Origin: Oscillospiraceae bacterium
GTDB lineage: Bacteria; Bacillota; Clostridia; Oscillospirales; CAG-272
Assembly: GCA_015065285.1 (NCBI GenBank)
Contig: SVQP01000001.1
Location: 56,985 to 120,984 of the forward strand
Direction of reading: 5' to 3'
DNA: 64,000 nucleotides
Each line of letters opens with the position of its first letter. The stretch's first letter is position 1. Shown here piece by piece: positions 31,331 through 39,680 of this stretch. Made by a program: the position numbers and the translations under genes. The notes beneath the pieces are model-generated. The model ran no database searches, was not told the origin of the DNA, and worked only from the letters and a program-made list of their open reading frames with translations.

Positions 31331-32902
31331 ATGAAAAAGAGACTTGCAATCGTGCTGATGTGCCTTACGCTGGTCAGCGCACTGACTGCGTGTAACCTTG
31401 CGGACATGGAGGTTGGCGGCTTGATCGGCGAGCTGCTGGAAAACATGGAGGGCACGGAGCATATTGAGTACCAGCCCGGAATCGGTGACGACTATATCAA
31501 TAACGGCACCAATATAAATCCCGGCTGGGAAGTAGAGACTTGGTATGATGAAAGCATTGATTACGTGGATCCTGAACCGTACGAACCGCTGCCCCCTTGC
31601 CAATATGACGGTGCCTATGCAGTCGTGCTGAGCAATCAGGATATGGCACTGAACGATAACGTGGAGGTACATGAATTCATTCAAGAGGCAACCGCAAATC
31701 GCAACGCGCTGCTTGAAAAGCAGTACAACATCGCCCTGATTTTCAAAACCGAATCCGATCCCATAAAGATCAATGACTACGTGCGCAATGACGTAATCAG
31801 CGGAAGTGGTGAATACAGTATTGTATATCAGCAAATGGGAAGAGCAGGCGCGGAGCTTGTACAGGGCGACCGGCTGCTCAACCTGCGCGAGCTGCCTTAC
31901 GTGGATTTTGACCAGCCCTGGTGGGATGCCTCTGTGAACGATACGCTGAGCATTGGCAATTATCTGTTCATGGCAACCGGTGCCACAACGCCCGACGTCA
32001 CGCTGCAAACGTCCGTAATCGCATTCAACGCAAGAATGATGGATGAATCCGGTTTGGAATACCCCTATGAGATGGTACGCGAGGGTCGCTGGACGCTGGA
32101 CGAAATGCTCATGATGTCCAAGGTGATGTACTCCGATCTGAATGGTGATGGCAGAAGGGACGACGGCGACCGATTCGGCTTTGCAGGCGTTACCTTTGAT
32201 ACCGACAATGCGTTTATGGTGGCAACCGAGTCCGGTCTGATTCTCAAGGATACCAATCGCATGCCCGATCTGGCACAAAGTGATCGATTGGTGGCAACCT
32301 ATGAAATGCTGTATGAGCTTTGCCTGAACTATGGCTTGTACGTGTCCATTTCGGACTATCTGGCGTCCGGTGAGGATGCTGCCATGATTCCCACAAAGGC
32401 GTTTGCCGATGACAGAGCGCTGTTCCTCGGCACCACGCTTGGCGATCTGCTGGAGGGCGAGCTTGGCGGTGAGATGCAAGTGGGTCTTGTTCCGTATCCC
32501 AAGCTTGATAAAGCGCAGGAAGAGTATCACTCTCCCGTCAACTATCTGGCTTGCGCTGTGATGGTACCCAAGAGCTGTCAGGATCCGGAATTGGCAGGCT
32601 GCGTGCTGGAGGCATCTGCGATTTTCTCGGACGACGAGTACAGTGCTGCATACCAGAAGCTGGCAATGAAGAATCTGTCTGATCCGGAGGCTATAGATAT
32701 GTTCTCTTTGATCATGCAGACCAAGGATTGCGATTTTACCGCTGCTTACTTTGCAGTCAACGCCAAGGATAGCGGTGCAAGCATGATCTTCCAAGAGCTT
32801 TTGAAGAATGGCAGTACCGGTGTTGCTTCGGCTGTCCGCTCCAAGGAAAAGGTTTTGGCCAAGGCACTCAAGCAGCTGCTTGAGATTGCTCCTTCCCAAT
32901 AA
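31331..32902 (+). CDS. Extracellular solute-binding-like lipoprotein (divergent tandem copy 3)
   Basis: Lipobox LTAC; shared landmarks YSIVYQQM, VDFDQPWWD, YPYEMVREGRWTLDEMLMMSK, DLNGDG. Confidence 0.78.
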   Translation: MKKRLAIVLMCLTLVSALTACNLADMEVGGLIGELLENMEGTEHIEYQPGIGDDYINNGTNINPGWEVETWYDESIDYVDPEPYEPLPPCQYDGAYAVVLSNQDMALNDNVEVHEFIQEATANRNALLEKQYNIALIFKTESDPIKINDYVRNDVISGSGEYSIVYQQMGRAGAELVQGDRLLNLRELPYVDFDQPWWDASVNDTLSIGNYLFMATGATTPDVTLQTSVIAFNARMMDESGLEYPYEMVREGRWTLDEMLMMSKVMYSDLNGDGRRDDGDRFGFAGVTFDTDNAFMVATESGLILKDTNRMPDLAQSDRLVATYEMLYELCLNYGLYVSISDYLASGEDAAMIPTKAFADDRALFLGTTLGDLLEGELGGEMQVGLVPYPKLDKAQEEYHSPVNYLACAVMVPKSCQDPELAGCVLEASAIFSDDEYSAAYQKLAMKNLSDPEAIDMFSLIMQTKDCDFTAAYFAVNAKDSGASMIFQELLKNGSTGVASAVRSKEKVLAKALKQLLEIAPSQ

Positions 32903-32952
32903 TTCGGAAGCGAGGCTTGCCCGATTTGGCAAAAGAATGATTGCATCAATGG

Positions 32953-32990
32953 ACACCGACTGCCCATATGGGCAGTCGGTGTTTGTTTCG
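32953..32990 (+). terminator. Intrinsic terminator after SBP copy 3
   Basis: acaccgactgccc-atat-gggcagtcggtgt followed by ttgtttc. Confidence 0.75.
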
Positions 32991-33053
32991 TGTGACAATT
33001 ATCACATTTGGTGCAAAACAGGGCAATGTTTACAAAAAAGCGGTGGATAAGTG

Positions 33054-33082
33054 TTTACAAATTAAGAAAAGTATGGTACAAT
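33054..33082 (+). promoter_or_regulatory. Sigma-A type promoter of the CotH-like gene
   Basis: TTTACA-N17-TACAAT. Confidence 0.65.
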
Positions 33083-33146
33083 ATAGAATCCACAACCATG
33101 CTTTGACAGAGATATATAGATTTGTTTTTTAAGGAGGAAGATATCC

Positions 33147-36100
33147 ATGCACAAAAACAGAATATCTTTCCGCGCAATGCTTTCATTATTGCTTGTAGCA
33201 GTTTTTTTGACAGGCGCTCTTGCTGCTTGCCAAGATGATCCGTCCACCACCGATCCGACCGATGGACCCGGTACCAATCCCCCCGAGGAGCAAACCTCCG
33301 AGGGCGGTGAGGGAACCACCCCGGGCGGCGATGGGACCACTTCCGGCACAAATCCGCCCGATGACGAGCAGACCACAGAGGAGGGCTTGCTGACTCCGGA
33401 TGACCCGACGTACGAGGTGGCAAAGAATTTCAAGGACGTGCTGATCTCTTCGGTATACGGTACGGGCAAAAAAACGGATGCGGCAGCCGAGCACGGCTTT
33501 ATTCAGCTTTATAATCTGGGAGAGCAAGAGGTCTTTCTCAAGGATGCAGCACTGTATTACCGTGAAAGTGACGGAGATGCTTACCGTCAGTTTGCCTTCG
33601 CGGATGATGCCAAGATAGCGGCAGGCGGCTATTACCTGATCCGTATGGCACCCGCCAGAGACGGTGCTGCGGCATATGATCCTTCGTTTGCAGTGCTTGA
33701 GATCAATTCCTATGACGCAGAGTGGGAAATCATTCTGGATAACAAGGATATTCAGCTCTCGCTTGCCGTTGCAGGGCAGGAACCGGATGAGGCTTGTGCC
33801 GTCAATGAGATCAACGGAACTGTTTCTTATTTTGTAGCAGCCGAGTTTGGGCACGAGCTGACCTTCTCGGTAGATAACCTTTCCAAAAACAAGGTGGCTG
33901 TGCGTACAGCACTGCAGCATTACAGCGGATTCCACAAGGTCAACCTGATCGAAGAGACCACCGCCAACCTGCGCCTTGCTTGCCCCAAGAGTGCCGGTGG
34001 CACCAACACGGTGCTCGGCTCCCGCGTCAACGAGGTGCTGTTCTCAGCTGATGCAGGCATTTATAAGCAAGGCTTTGATCTGGAGCTGAGCGCCAAGGAA
34101 GGGTATCAGATCTACTATACGATCGACGGCTCTGACCCCAAGGTCAAGGGCAAGCTGTATTCGGGCAAAATTAAGCTGTCGGATACCTCTTCGGTATCCT
34201 GGGGACCGACCATTGACGGCTCGGTGGGCGCTATGGGCGGCAGCTATCGCCCGCAGAGCACCAAGCTGCCCGGTGCACACGTCATCAAGGCGTATGCCAC
34301 CAACGGAACCGATACCACAGACATCTTTACCAATACGTATTTTATTTCCGAGACATTTTACGACTATGGCGTGACCATGATGTCACTGTCTATGGATAAG
34401 TCGCTGATTTACGGAAACCAAGGCTTTTATAATCACTACTACGGCACAGGCGGCAACGGTAACCAAAGACAGATCGGTCTGATGGAGGTCTTCTCGCCCG
34501 ACGGTCAGCGTCACGGCTCCTCTTACGTGGAGCTTGCCATCAGTGGTCACGGCTCGTCCGGCTGGCCTATGAAGTCCATGCGTCTGTATTATAAGAGTGC
34601 CAACAACTTAGCAGCCGGTACGGACGGAGATCTGAACTACGATCTGTTTGGCGGCTATGCCCGCGATGAGCAGGGCAATGCCATTACCGATTTTTCGCGT
34701 CTGCTTCTGAGAAACTCGGGCAACGATTGCATGGATTCCTATATCCGTGACGCGTACATGCAAAGAGTTTCCCGCGATCTGGACGTGCACACCATGGCAT
34801 ACGCGCCCGTTCTGCTGTTTATCAACGGTGAATTCTGGGGCGTTTACAATGCGCGTGAGCGTTACAGCCCCGAATACGTGGAATCCCACTATGGCGTGAA
34901 TAAGGACAGTGTTGCCATTATCGAGAGTGACTACGATGGACTTGTGCTGGGCGGCAACCCCGGTGCACCCTTTATTCCCATGGAGTCCACGCAAGAGGAT
35001 GCGGATGAGTTCAACGCACTGGTAGATTATATGCGCTCTCATGATCTTTCGGTCAAGGAGCATTACGAGTACGTCACAGCGCGACTGGACATCCATTCCT
35101 TTATGGATATGTACGTCTCGCGCCTGTATTTCAACGCACGCGACTGGCCTGAGAATAATATCAAGGTCTTCAAAAACCGCGATGCAAACGATCCCAGCGG
35201 CATGGATACCAAGTGGTATTTTACGCTGTTGGATATGGATATGGGTATTTCCATGTATCCGCACGGCCACGGAGCAGATACCTCCGAGCATGCAAATTTC
35301 TTTGGCTGGATTGATTCTACGTCTACCGTGGTAGGCACCATCATGCACAATCTGTGCAAGAATCCCGAGTTCAAGCAGCAGTTCATTGCCCGCTTTGCGT
35401 ACGTGCTCAACGAGTATTATACGCCCGAAAAGCTGGAGGCTGAGCTGGATGCGGTCGTGGCACAAAGAGAGCCGCTGGTCAAGCTGCAAACCATGCGTTG
35501 GGGCGCATCCGAGAGCCAGTACCGCACCTCGCTTGACAACATGTACAGCTTTGTTCAAAACAGAAGAGAATATGTCATTCAGTTTCTGTGCAGCTATTTC
35601 GGCATTTCTCCCTCGGATCTGGAGATGATGATGGATAAATCCGTCGTAATTTCCTATAATCCCGAGCGCGTTGAGGTCACAGTCAACGGCAATGCCGTAA
35701 CCGAGACCGGCACCAAGCTGGAGTTTGCTGCAAGTGAGCAAGCCGTTACCATCGAGGTCAGCGCAAGTGCTAAGCAGGGCTTTAGCGTCAGCTCGATTAT
35801 GTTTGTGCCTTCCATGGGCGAGATGCAGAGCGTGCAGGGAAGCAAGGCAACCTTTACTCCCGATTGCTCGGGCACCATTATTATCAACACCAAGGCAGAA
35901 GGACAGCAGGAAACGGTGCAGGGCGTGCAAACCGGCATTACGGCAAGCGGTCATTCCATGTACTACTTGGCGCCCAACGGTGACTTGTATGCCTGGGGCT
36001 TGAATGCAGGCGGCATTCTGGGAATTCCGGGTGGCGCAAGTGTGGCAGTGCCCACCTTTGTGGCAAGCAACGTTGCCAAGGTGGAGGTCTGCCACAGCAA

Positions 36101-36965
36101 CGACTGTGAAAATAACAACAACAATACCACCATGGCGTACCTGACGCTGGATGGCAAGCTGTACACGGTTGGCAACAACAGTGCAGGACAGCTGGGCAGA
36201 AACGGCACAGCACCTGACGATAAGCCGGGTCTTGTGGCATTTGACAAAAAGATCGTGGACGTCAGCGTAGGGCACGACCATTTGCTTGTGCTGGATGAGG
36301 ACGGTGTGCTGTGGGGCGTCGGCTCCAATACCTACGGTCAGCTGGGCTCTAAGAACAGCGGTACAAACGCAGCTTCCTTCCAAGTGGTGGCAAGCAACGT
36401 CAAGCTGATTGGCGCAGGCAGAAGAAATACCTTCTATACGGACAAGAGCAATACCTGCTACGTGCTGGGTGATAACCGCTGGAATAAGTTCGGCACCGAT
36501 TCCGATCGCTATTCCTCGCCGCATAAGCTGCTTACAAACGTGGTTTACATGTCCACGGGCGAGCACCAGATCGTGCTGGTCAACAGCAGCGGAGATCTCT
36601 ACTATGCAGGCTGGCGCACCCTGAACTCCTGGGCGCAGGGCACAGGCTCGGGCGGTGCTGTCAAGGTGACCGGCGGTGTCAAAAAGGCGGTGCTGCACCA
36701 TGGCAACATGATCATTTTGAAGAATGACGGCTCGGTTTGGGGCTACGGCTCAAATGCGGGCAATGCCATGGCAGGCGTGAGCGCTACCTCGGGCACACCC
36801 GCAAGAATCATTGCAAGCGGTGTGGTAGACGTTGCATCCGGCTATGAGTTCAGCGCATTCTTGCATGCCGACGGCACCATTACCGTGCAGGGCTCGAATG
36901 CATCGGGTCAGGCAGGCAACGGCACTACGGGCGGCAGCGTCGATATGGCACAGCCTCTGTTTTGA
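33147..36965 (+). CDS. Multidomain lipoprotein: lamin-tail-like, chitobiase-C-like, CotH-kinase-like and C-terminal RCC1-like repeats
   Basis: Lipobox LAAC; GFIQLYNLGEQEVFLKDAALYY (LTD-like); YQIYYTIDGSDPKVKGKLYSGKIKL (CHB_HEX_C-like); YVELAISGHGSSGWPMKSMRLYYK, LLLRNSGND, FINGEFWGVYNARERY, FTLLDMDMGI (CotH-like); LYAWGLN, LYTVGNNSAGQLG, LWGVGSNTYGQLG, VWGYGSNAG (RCC1-like). Confidence 0.8.
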   Translation: MHKNRISFRAMLSLLLVAVFLTGALAACQDDPSTTDPTDGPGTNPPEEQTSEGGEGTTPGGDGTTSGTNPPDDEQTTEEGLLTPDDPTYEVAKNFKDVLISSVYGTGKKTDAAAEHGFIQLYNLGEQEVFLKDAALYYRESDGDAYRQFAFADDAKIAAGGYYLIRMAPARDGAAAYDPSFAVLEINSYDAEWEIILDNKDIQLSLAVAGQEPDEACAVNEINGTVSYFVAAEFGHELTFSVDNLSKNKVAVRTALQHYSGFHKVNLIEETTANLRLACPKSAGGTNTVLGSRVNEVLFSADAGIYKQGFDLELSAKEGYQIYYTIDGSDPKVKGKLYSGKIKLSDTSSVSWGPTIDGSVGAMGGSYRPQSTKLPGAHVIKAYATNGTDTTDIFTNTYFISETFYDYGVTMMSLSMDKSLIYGNQGFYNHYYGTGGNGNQRQIGLMEVFSPDGQRHGSSYVELAISGHGSSGWPMKSMRLYYKSANNLAAGTDGDLNYDLFGGYARDEQGNAITDFSRLLLRNSGNDCMDSYIRDAYMQRVSRDLDVHTMAYAPVLLFINGEFWGVYNARERYSPEYVESHYGVNKDSVAIIESDYDGLVLGGNPGAPFIPMESTQEDADEFNALVDYMRSHDLSVKEHYEYVTARLDIHSFMDMYVSRLYFNARDWPENNIKVFKNRDANDPSGMDTKWYFTLLDMDMGISMYPHGHGADTSEHANFFGWIDSTSTVVGTIMHNLCKNPEFKQQFIARFAYVLNEYYTPEKLEAELDAVVAQREPLVKLQTMRWGASESQYRTSLDNMYSFVQNRREYVIQFLCSYFGISPSDLEMMMDKSVVISYNPERVEVTVNGNAVTETGTKLEFAASEQAVTIEVSASAKQGFSVSSIMFVPSMGEMQSVQGSKATFTPDCSGTIIINTKAEGQQETVQGVQTGITASGHSMYYLAPNGDLYAWGLNAGGILGIPGGASVAVPTFVASNVAKVEVCHSNDCENNNNNTTMAYLTLDGKLYTVGNNSAGQLGRNGTAPDDKPGLVAFDKKIVDVSVGHDHLLVLDEDGVLWGVGSNTYGQLGSKNSGTNAASFQVVASNVKLIGAGRRNTFYTDKSNTCYVLGDNRWNKFGTDSDRYSSPHKLLTNVVYMSTGEHQIVLVNSSGDLYYAGWRTLNSWAQGTGSGGAVKVTGGVKKAVLHHGNMIILKNDGSVWGYGSNAGNAMAGVSATSGTPARIIASGVVDVASGYEFSAFLHADGTITVQGSNASGQAGNGTTGGSVDMAQPLF

Positions 36966-36975
36966 TACAAATTTG

Positions 36976-37005
36976 AAAAGCCTTGCACAGCAAGGCTTTT
37001 CTTTT
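36976..37005 (+). terminator. Intrinsic terminator after the CotH-like gene
   Basis: aaaagccttgc-aca-gcaaggctttt-ctttt. Confidence 0.8.
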
Positions 37006-37116
37006 GGCTTTGTTACAAAAAATTCAGTCTGCGTTACCAAACCTGCCTCATTCTTTCACGAAACGTTCATATATGGATGCTATAATGAGTACATCAAAGC
37101 CGAAAAGAGAATAAAA

Positions 37117-37575
37117 ATGGGAAAATTCCAAGAAAAGCTATATCAATTTATGTACGGGCGCTACGGCAACGACCGATTGAACCGCGTGCTGTCCGTGACC
37201 TCGCTGGTGGTGCTGATCATCTCCTTGCCTATCTCCTGGATCTGGGGCAGAACCTTGCCCGGAATGATTGTCTCGTGGGTGCTGTACGCGCTCTCACTGG
37301 GGATCTGCATCTGGAGCGTGACGCGCACCCTCTCCAGAAAAACCTATAAAAGACAAGCCGAGAACGCCAAATGGTGTGCGTTTGAATATAAGATCCGCTG
37401 TCTGTTTCGCCGCCACAACGGCAATAAGGATACCGATACGCACGTGTTCCGCGATTGCCCCAAGTGCCGCGCAACGCTGCGCTTGCCACGCGAGAAGGGC
37501 AAGCATACCGTGCGCTGTCCGCGCTGTGCAAAATCCTTTACAGTCAAGGTCAGAGCCGCAAAAGCAAAAAAATGA
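37117..37575 (+). CDS. Small membrane protein with C-terminal zinc ribbon
   Basis: MGKFQEKLYQFMYGRYGNDRLNRVL, two TM segments, CPKCRATLRLPREKGKHTVRCPRC. Confidence 0.75.
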   Translation: MGKFQEKLYQFMYGRYGNDRLNRVLSVTSLVVLIISLPISWIWGRTLPGMIVSWVLYALSLGICIWSVTRTLSRKTYKRQAENAKWCAFEYKIRCLFRRHNGNKDTDTHVFRDCPKCRATLRLPREKGKHTVRCPRCAKSFTVKVRAAKAKK

Positions 37576-37588
37576 ATCAATACAAGCA

Positions 37589-37617
37589 AAGCTCCGCTGC
37601 ATAGCGGAGCTTTTTTG
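37589..37617 (+). terminator. Intrinsic terminator
   Basis: aagctccgct-gcat-agcggagctt-tttt. Confidence 0.85.
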
Positions 37618-37650
37618 CTGCAAGGGAAGAAGGGCACAGGCAACCCGTGC

Positions 37651-37679
37651 GCATACTTGCGGACAGGCGTGCATATAGT
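37651..37679 (+). promoter_or_regulatory. Sigma-E-like promoter of the spoIIIA operon
   Basis: GCATACT-N14-CATATAGT, near the B. subtilis sigma-E consensus (ATAnn / CATACAnT). Confidence 0.55.
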
Positions 37680-37701
37680 TTTTCTGTAAGGGGGTGAGGC
37701 G

Positions 37702-38634
37702 ATGCGAAGCACCATGGTCAACAGACAAGAGGACGCGGGAATCGAGCGCAGGACCTATTTGCCGCCCTCGCTTTTACGCATGCTGCCCGAACGGCTGATC
37801 TCGGAGCTGTATTCCGGTAAGCTGCCCGAGCATATTGAGGAGATCCGATTGCACACGGGCAGATGCGCAAGTGTGGTGGCAAACGGGCGCAACATTTTGC
37901 TGCGATGCGTGCTCAGCGCAACCGAGATGACCGCAACGTTGACGCGCATGTGCGGTGGCTCGCTCTATTCGCACGCGCCCACCATTGCCGAGGGATATCT
38001 GACGCTGGACGGGGGCGTACGCGTTGGTGTATGCGGCAGGGCTGCTTGCGAGCAGGGCGAGGTGATCGGTGTTTATGACGTTTCAGGTCTTTGCATTCGT
38101 ATTCCCGCGCACTTTGCGGCAAGCGGCAGGGAGATCTGCAATCTCATGCAGAAATTCCGCTATACCAAGGGTGTGCTGATCTATTCACCGCCCGGTGTGG
38201 GCAAAACCACGCTGCTTCGCGGTGTGGCATGCGCGCTTGCCTCGGGGGAGAATCCCTTGCGCGTGGTGGTGATCGACACGCGTGGCGAAATGCCGTTTTT
38301 GCAAACGGGTGCTGCGCTTTGTCTTGACGTGCTGGTGGGATATCCGCGTCGTCTTGGTGTGGAGATCGCCTGCCGCACCATGAATGCGCAGGTCATGATC
38401 TGCGATGAGATCGGGGATTATCAGGAGGCGCTCTCACTCGCCTCGGTGCAGAATTGCGGTGTGCCCCTGATAGCATCGGCACATGCCTGTACGGTAGAGG
38501 AGCTGCTTTGCCGCACGGGGCTGCGACTTTTGCACGATTGCAAAATGTTTGGCGCGTACGTGGGCATCTCAAGGCAAAACGGTAGCTTTTCCTATCAGAT
38601 TACGGACTGGGAGAGCGCGGATGCTTGTGTTTAA
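37702..38634 (+). CDS. spoIIIAA: Stage III sporulation protein AA (ATPase)
   Basis: SPPGVGKTTLLRGVA; IDTRGEM; operon context. Confidence 0.94.
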   Translation: MRSTMVNRQEDAGIERRTYLPPSLLRMLPERLISELYSGKLPEHIEEIRLHTGRCASVVANGRNILLRCVLSATEMTATLTRMCGGSLYSHAPTIAEGYLTLDGGVRVGVCGRAACEQGEVIGVYDVSGLCIRIPAHFAASGREICNLMQKFRYTKGVLIYSPPGVGKTTLLRGVACALASGENPLRVVVIDTRGEMPFLQTGAALCLDVLVGYPRRLGVEIACRTMNAQVMICDEIGDYQEALSLASVQNCGVPLIASAHACTVEELLCRTGLRLLHDCKMFGAYVGISRQNGSFSYQITDWESADACV

Positions 38635-39097
38635 GATAGCGGGTGCGCTCTTGGTGCTTGCGTGCGGTGCGGGTTTTGCGCTGGGGGCTGCGCGGTACGA
38701 GCGCGCGAGATTGCAGGTGCACGACGGCTTGATCTCGCTGCTTTTTTTCATCAAAGGGCGCATTGATTGCTATGCCATGCCTGCTGAGCAGATCCTGCTT
38801 GAAATGGATAAGGGAATATTGGCGGATTGCAAATGCCCCGGGCAGATCGATTCTATCGAGGCGCTGCTGCCACACGTGAAATCCTATCTGGATGCCGAGA
38901 CCTATCGCGTCCTGCAGGCGTTCGGGCAGGGGCTTGGTGGCGGCTTTCGCGATGAGCAAATCAAGCGGTGCGACTATTACATTGAGCTTTTGCGGCAAAA
39001 GCGCATGCAGCTGGAATCGGATTTGCCGATCAGAGTCAAAGCAAACGGAATGATATGGATCATATGCGCGGTGGGCGCGGTGATCCTTTTGTGGTGA
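38621..39097 (+). CDS. spoIIIAB: Stage III sporulation protein AB
   Basis: ORF 38549..39097 trimmed to MLVFKIAGALLVL; position in operon. Confidence 0.88.
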   Translation: MLVFKIAGALLVLACGAGFALGAARYERARLQVHDGLISLLFFIKGRIDCYAMPAEQILLEMDKGILADCKCPGQIDSIEALLPHVKSYLDAETYRVLQAFGQGLGGGFRDEQIKRCDYYIELLRQKRMQLESDLPIRVKANGMIWIICAVGAVILLW

Positions 39098-39100
39098 GAG

Positions 39101-39295
39101 ATGGAAGTTGGATTGATCTTGAAGGTGGCGGGCGTGGGGCTTTTGGTATCGGTCGCAGCGCAGATTCTGAATAAATCGGGCAGGGATGAGCAAGCCACAC
39201 TGGTCACGCTGGCAGGCATTGTGGTGGTGCTTTTGATGCTGATTGAGCAGATCGGAAAGCTCTTTTCGCTGATATACGCCACCTTTGGCTTTTGA
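39101..39295 (+). CDS. spoIIIAC: Stage III sporulation protein AC
   Basis: 64 aa, MEVGLILKVAGVGLLVSVAAQILNKSGRDEQATLVTLAGIVVVL. Confidence 0.93.
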   Translation: MEVGLILKVAGVGLLVSVAAQILNKSGRDEQATLVTLAGIVVVLLMLIEQIGKLFSLIYATFGF

Positions 39296-39296
39296 T

Positions 39297-39680
39297 ATGG
39301 ACGTTTTCAAGATCTGCGGCATTGCCATGCTGTGCATAGCAGCCATCTGGGTGCTGCGGCAATGGAAAGCCGAGATGAGCTTCCCCGTGCGCGCTGTGGG
39401 CACTTTGCTGATCTTTAGCATGGTGCTGGCATCCGCCAAGCCGATTGTGGAGCTGATATCGGTGCTCTCGCAGCAAAGCATGCCGGCAGCCTACGGGGAG
39501 CTTTTGCTCTCGGGACTTGGCATTTCACTTGTCTGCACGCTGGGCGCAGGCATCTGTCGCGATTTTGGGGAGGCAGGCTTGGCAGCAGCGATTGAGAGTG
39601 CGGGTAAGATTGCCGTGGTGCTGCAGGCGCTGCCGCTGATCGGAGAAATTTTGGGAATGACAAAGGAGCTGCTTTGGTGA
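39297..39680 (+). CDS. spoIIIAD: Stage III sporulation protein AD
   Basis: MDVFKICGIAMLCIAAIWVLRQWKAEMSFPVRAVG; operon context. Confidence 0.9.
   Translation: MDVFKICGIAMLCIAAIWVLRQWKAEMSFPVRAVGTLLIFSMVLASAKPIVELISVLSQQSMPAAYGELLLSGLGISLVCTLGAGICRDFGEAGLAAAIESAGKIAVVLQALPLIGEILGMTKELLW

Noticed and set aside
34608-36701. 697-aa minus-strand ORF opposite the CotH-like gene
   Set aside because: Antisense shadow ORF without recognisable motifs or start context.
28011-36965. Mobile element or genomic island explanation for the surface block
   Set aside because: No transposase, integrase, flanking direct repeats or tRNA recognised at the edges; composition looks similar to the surroundings by eye.
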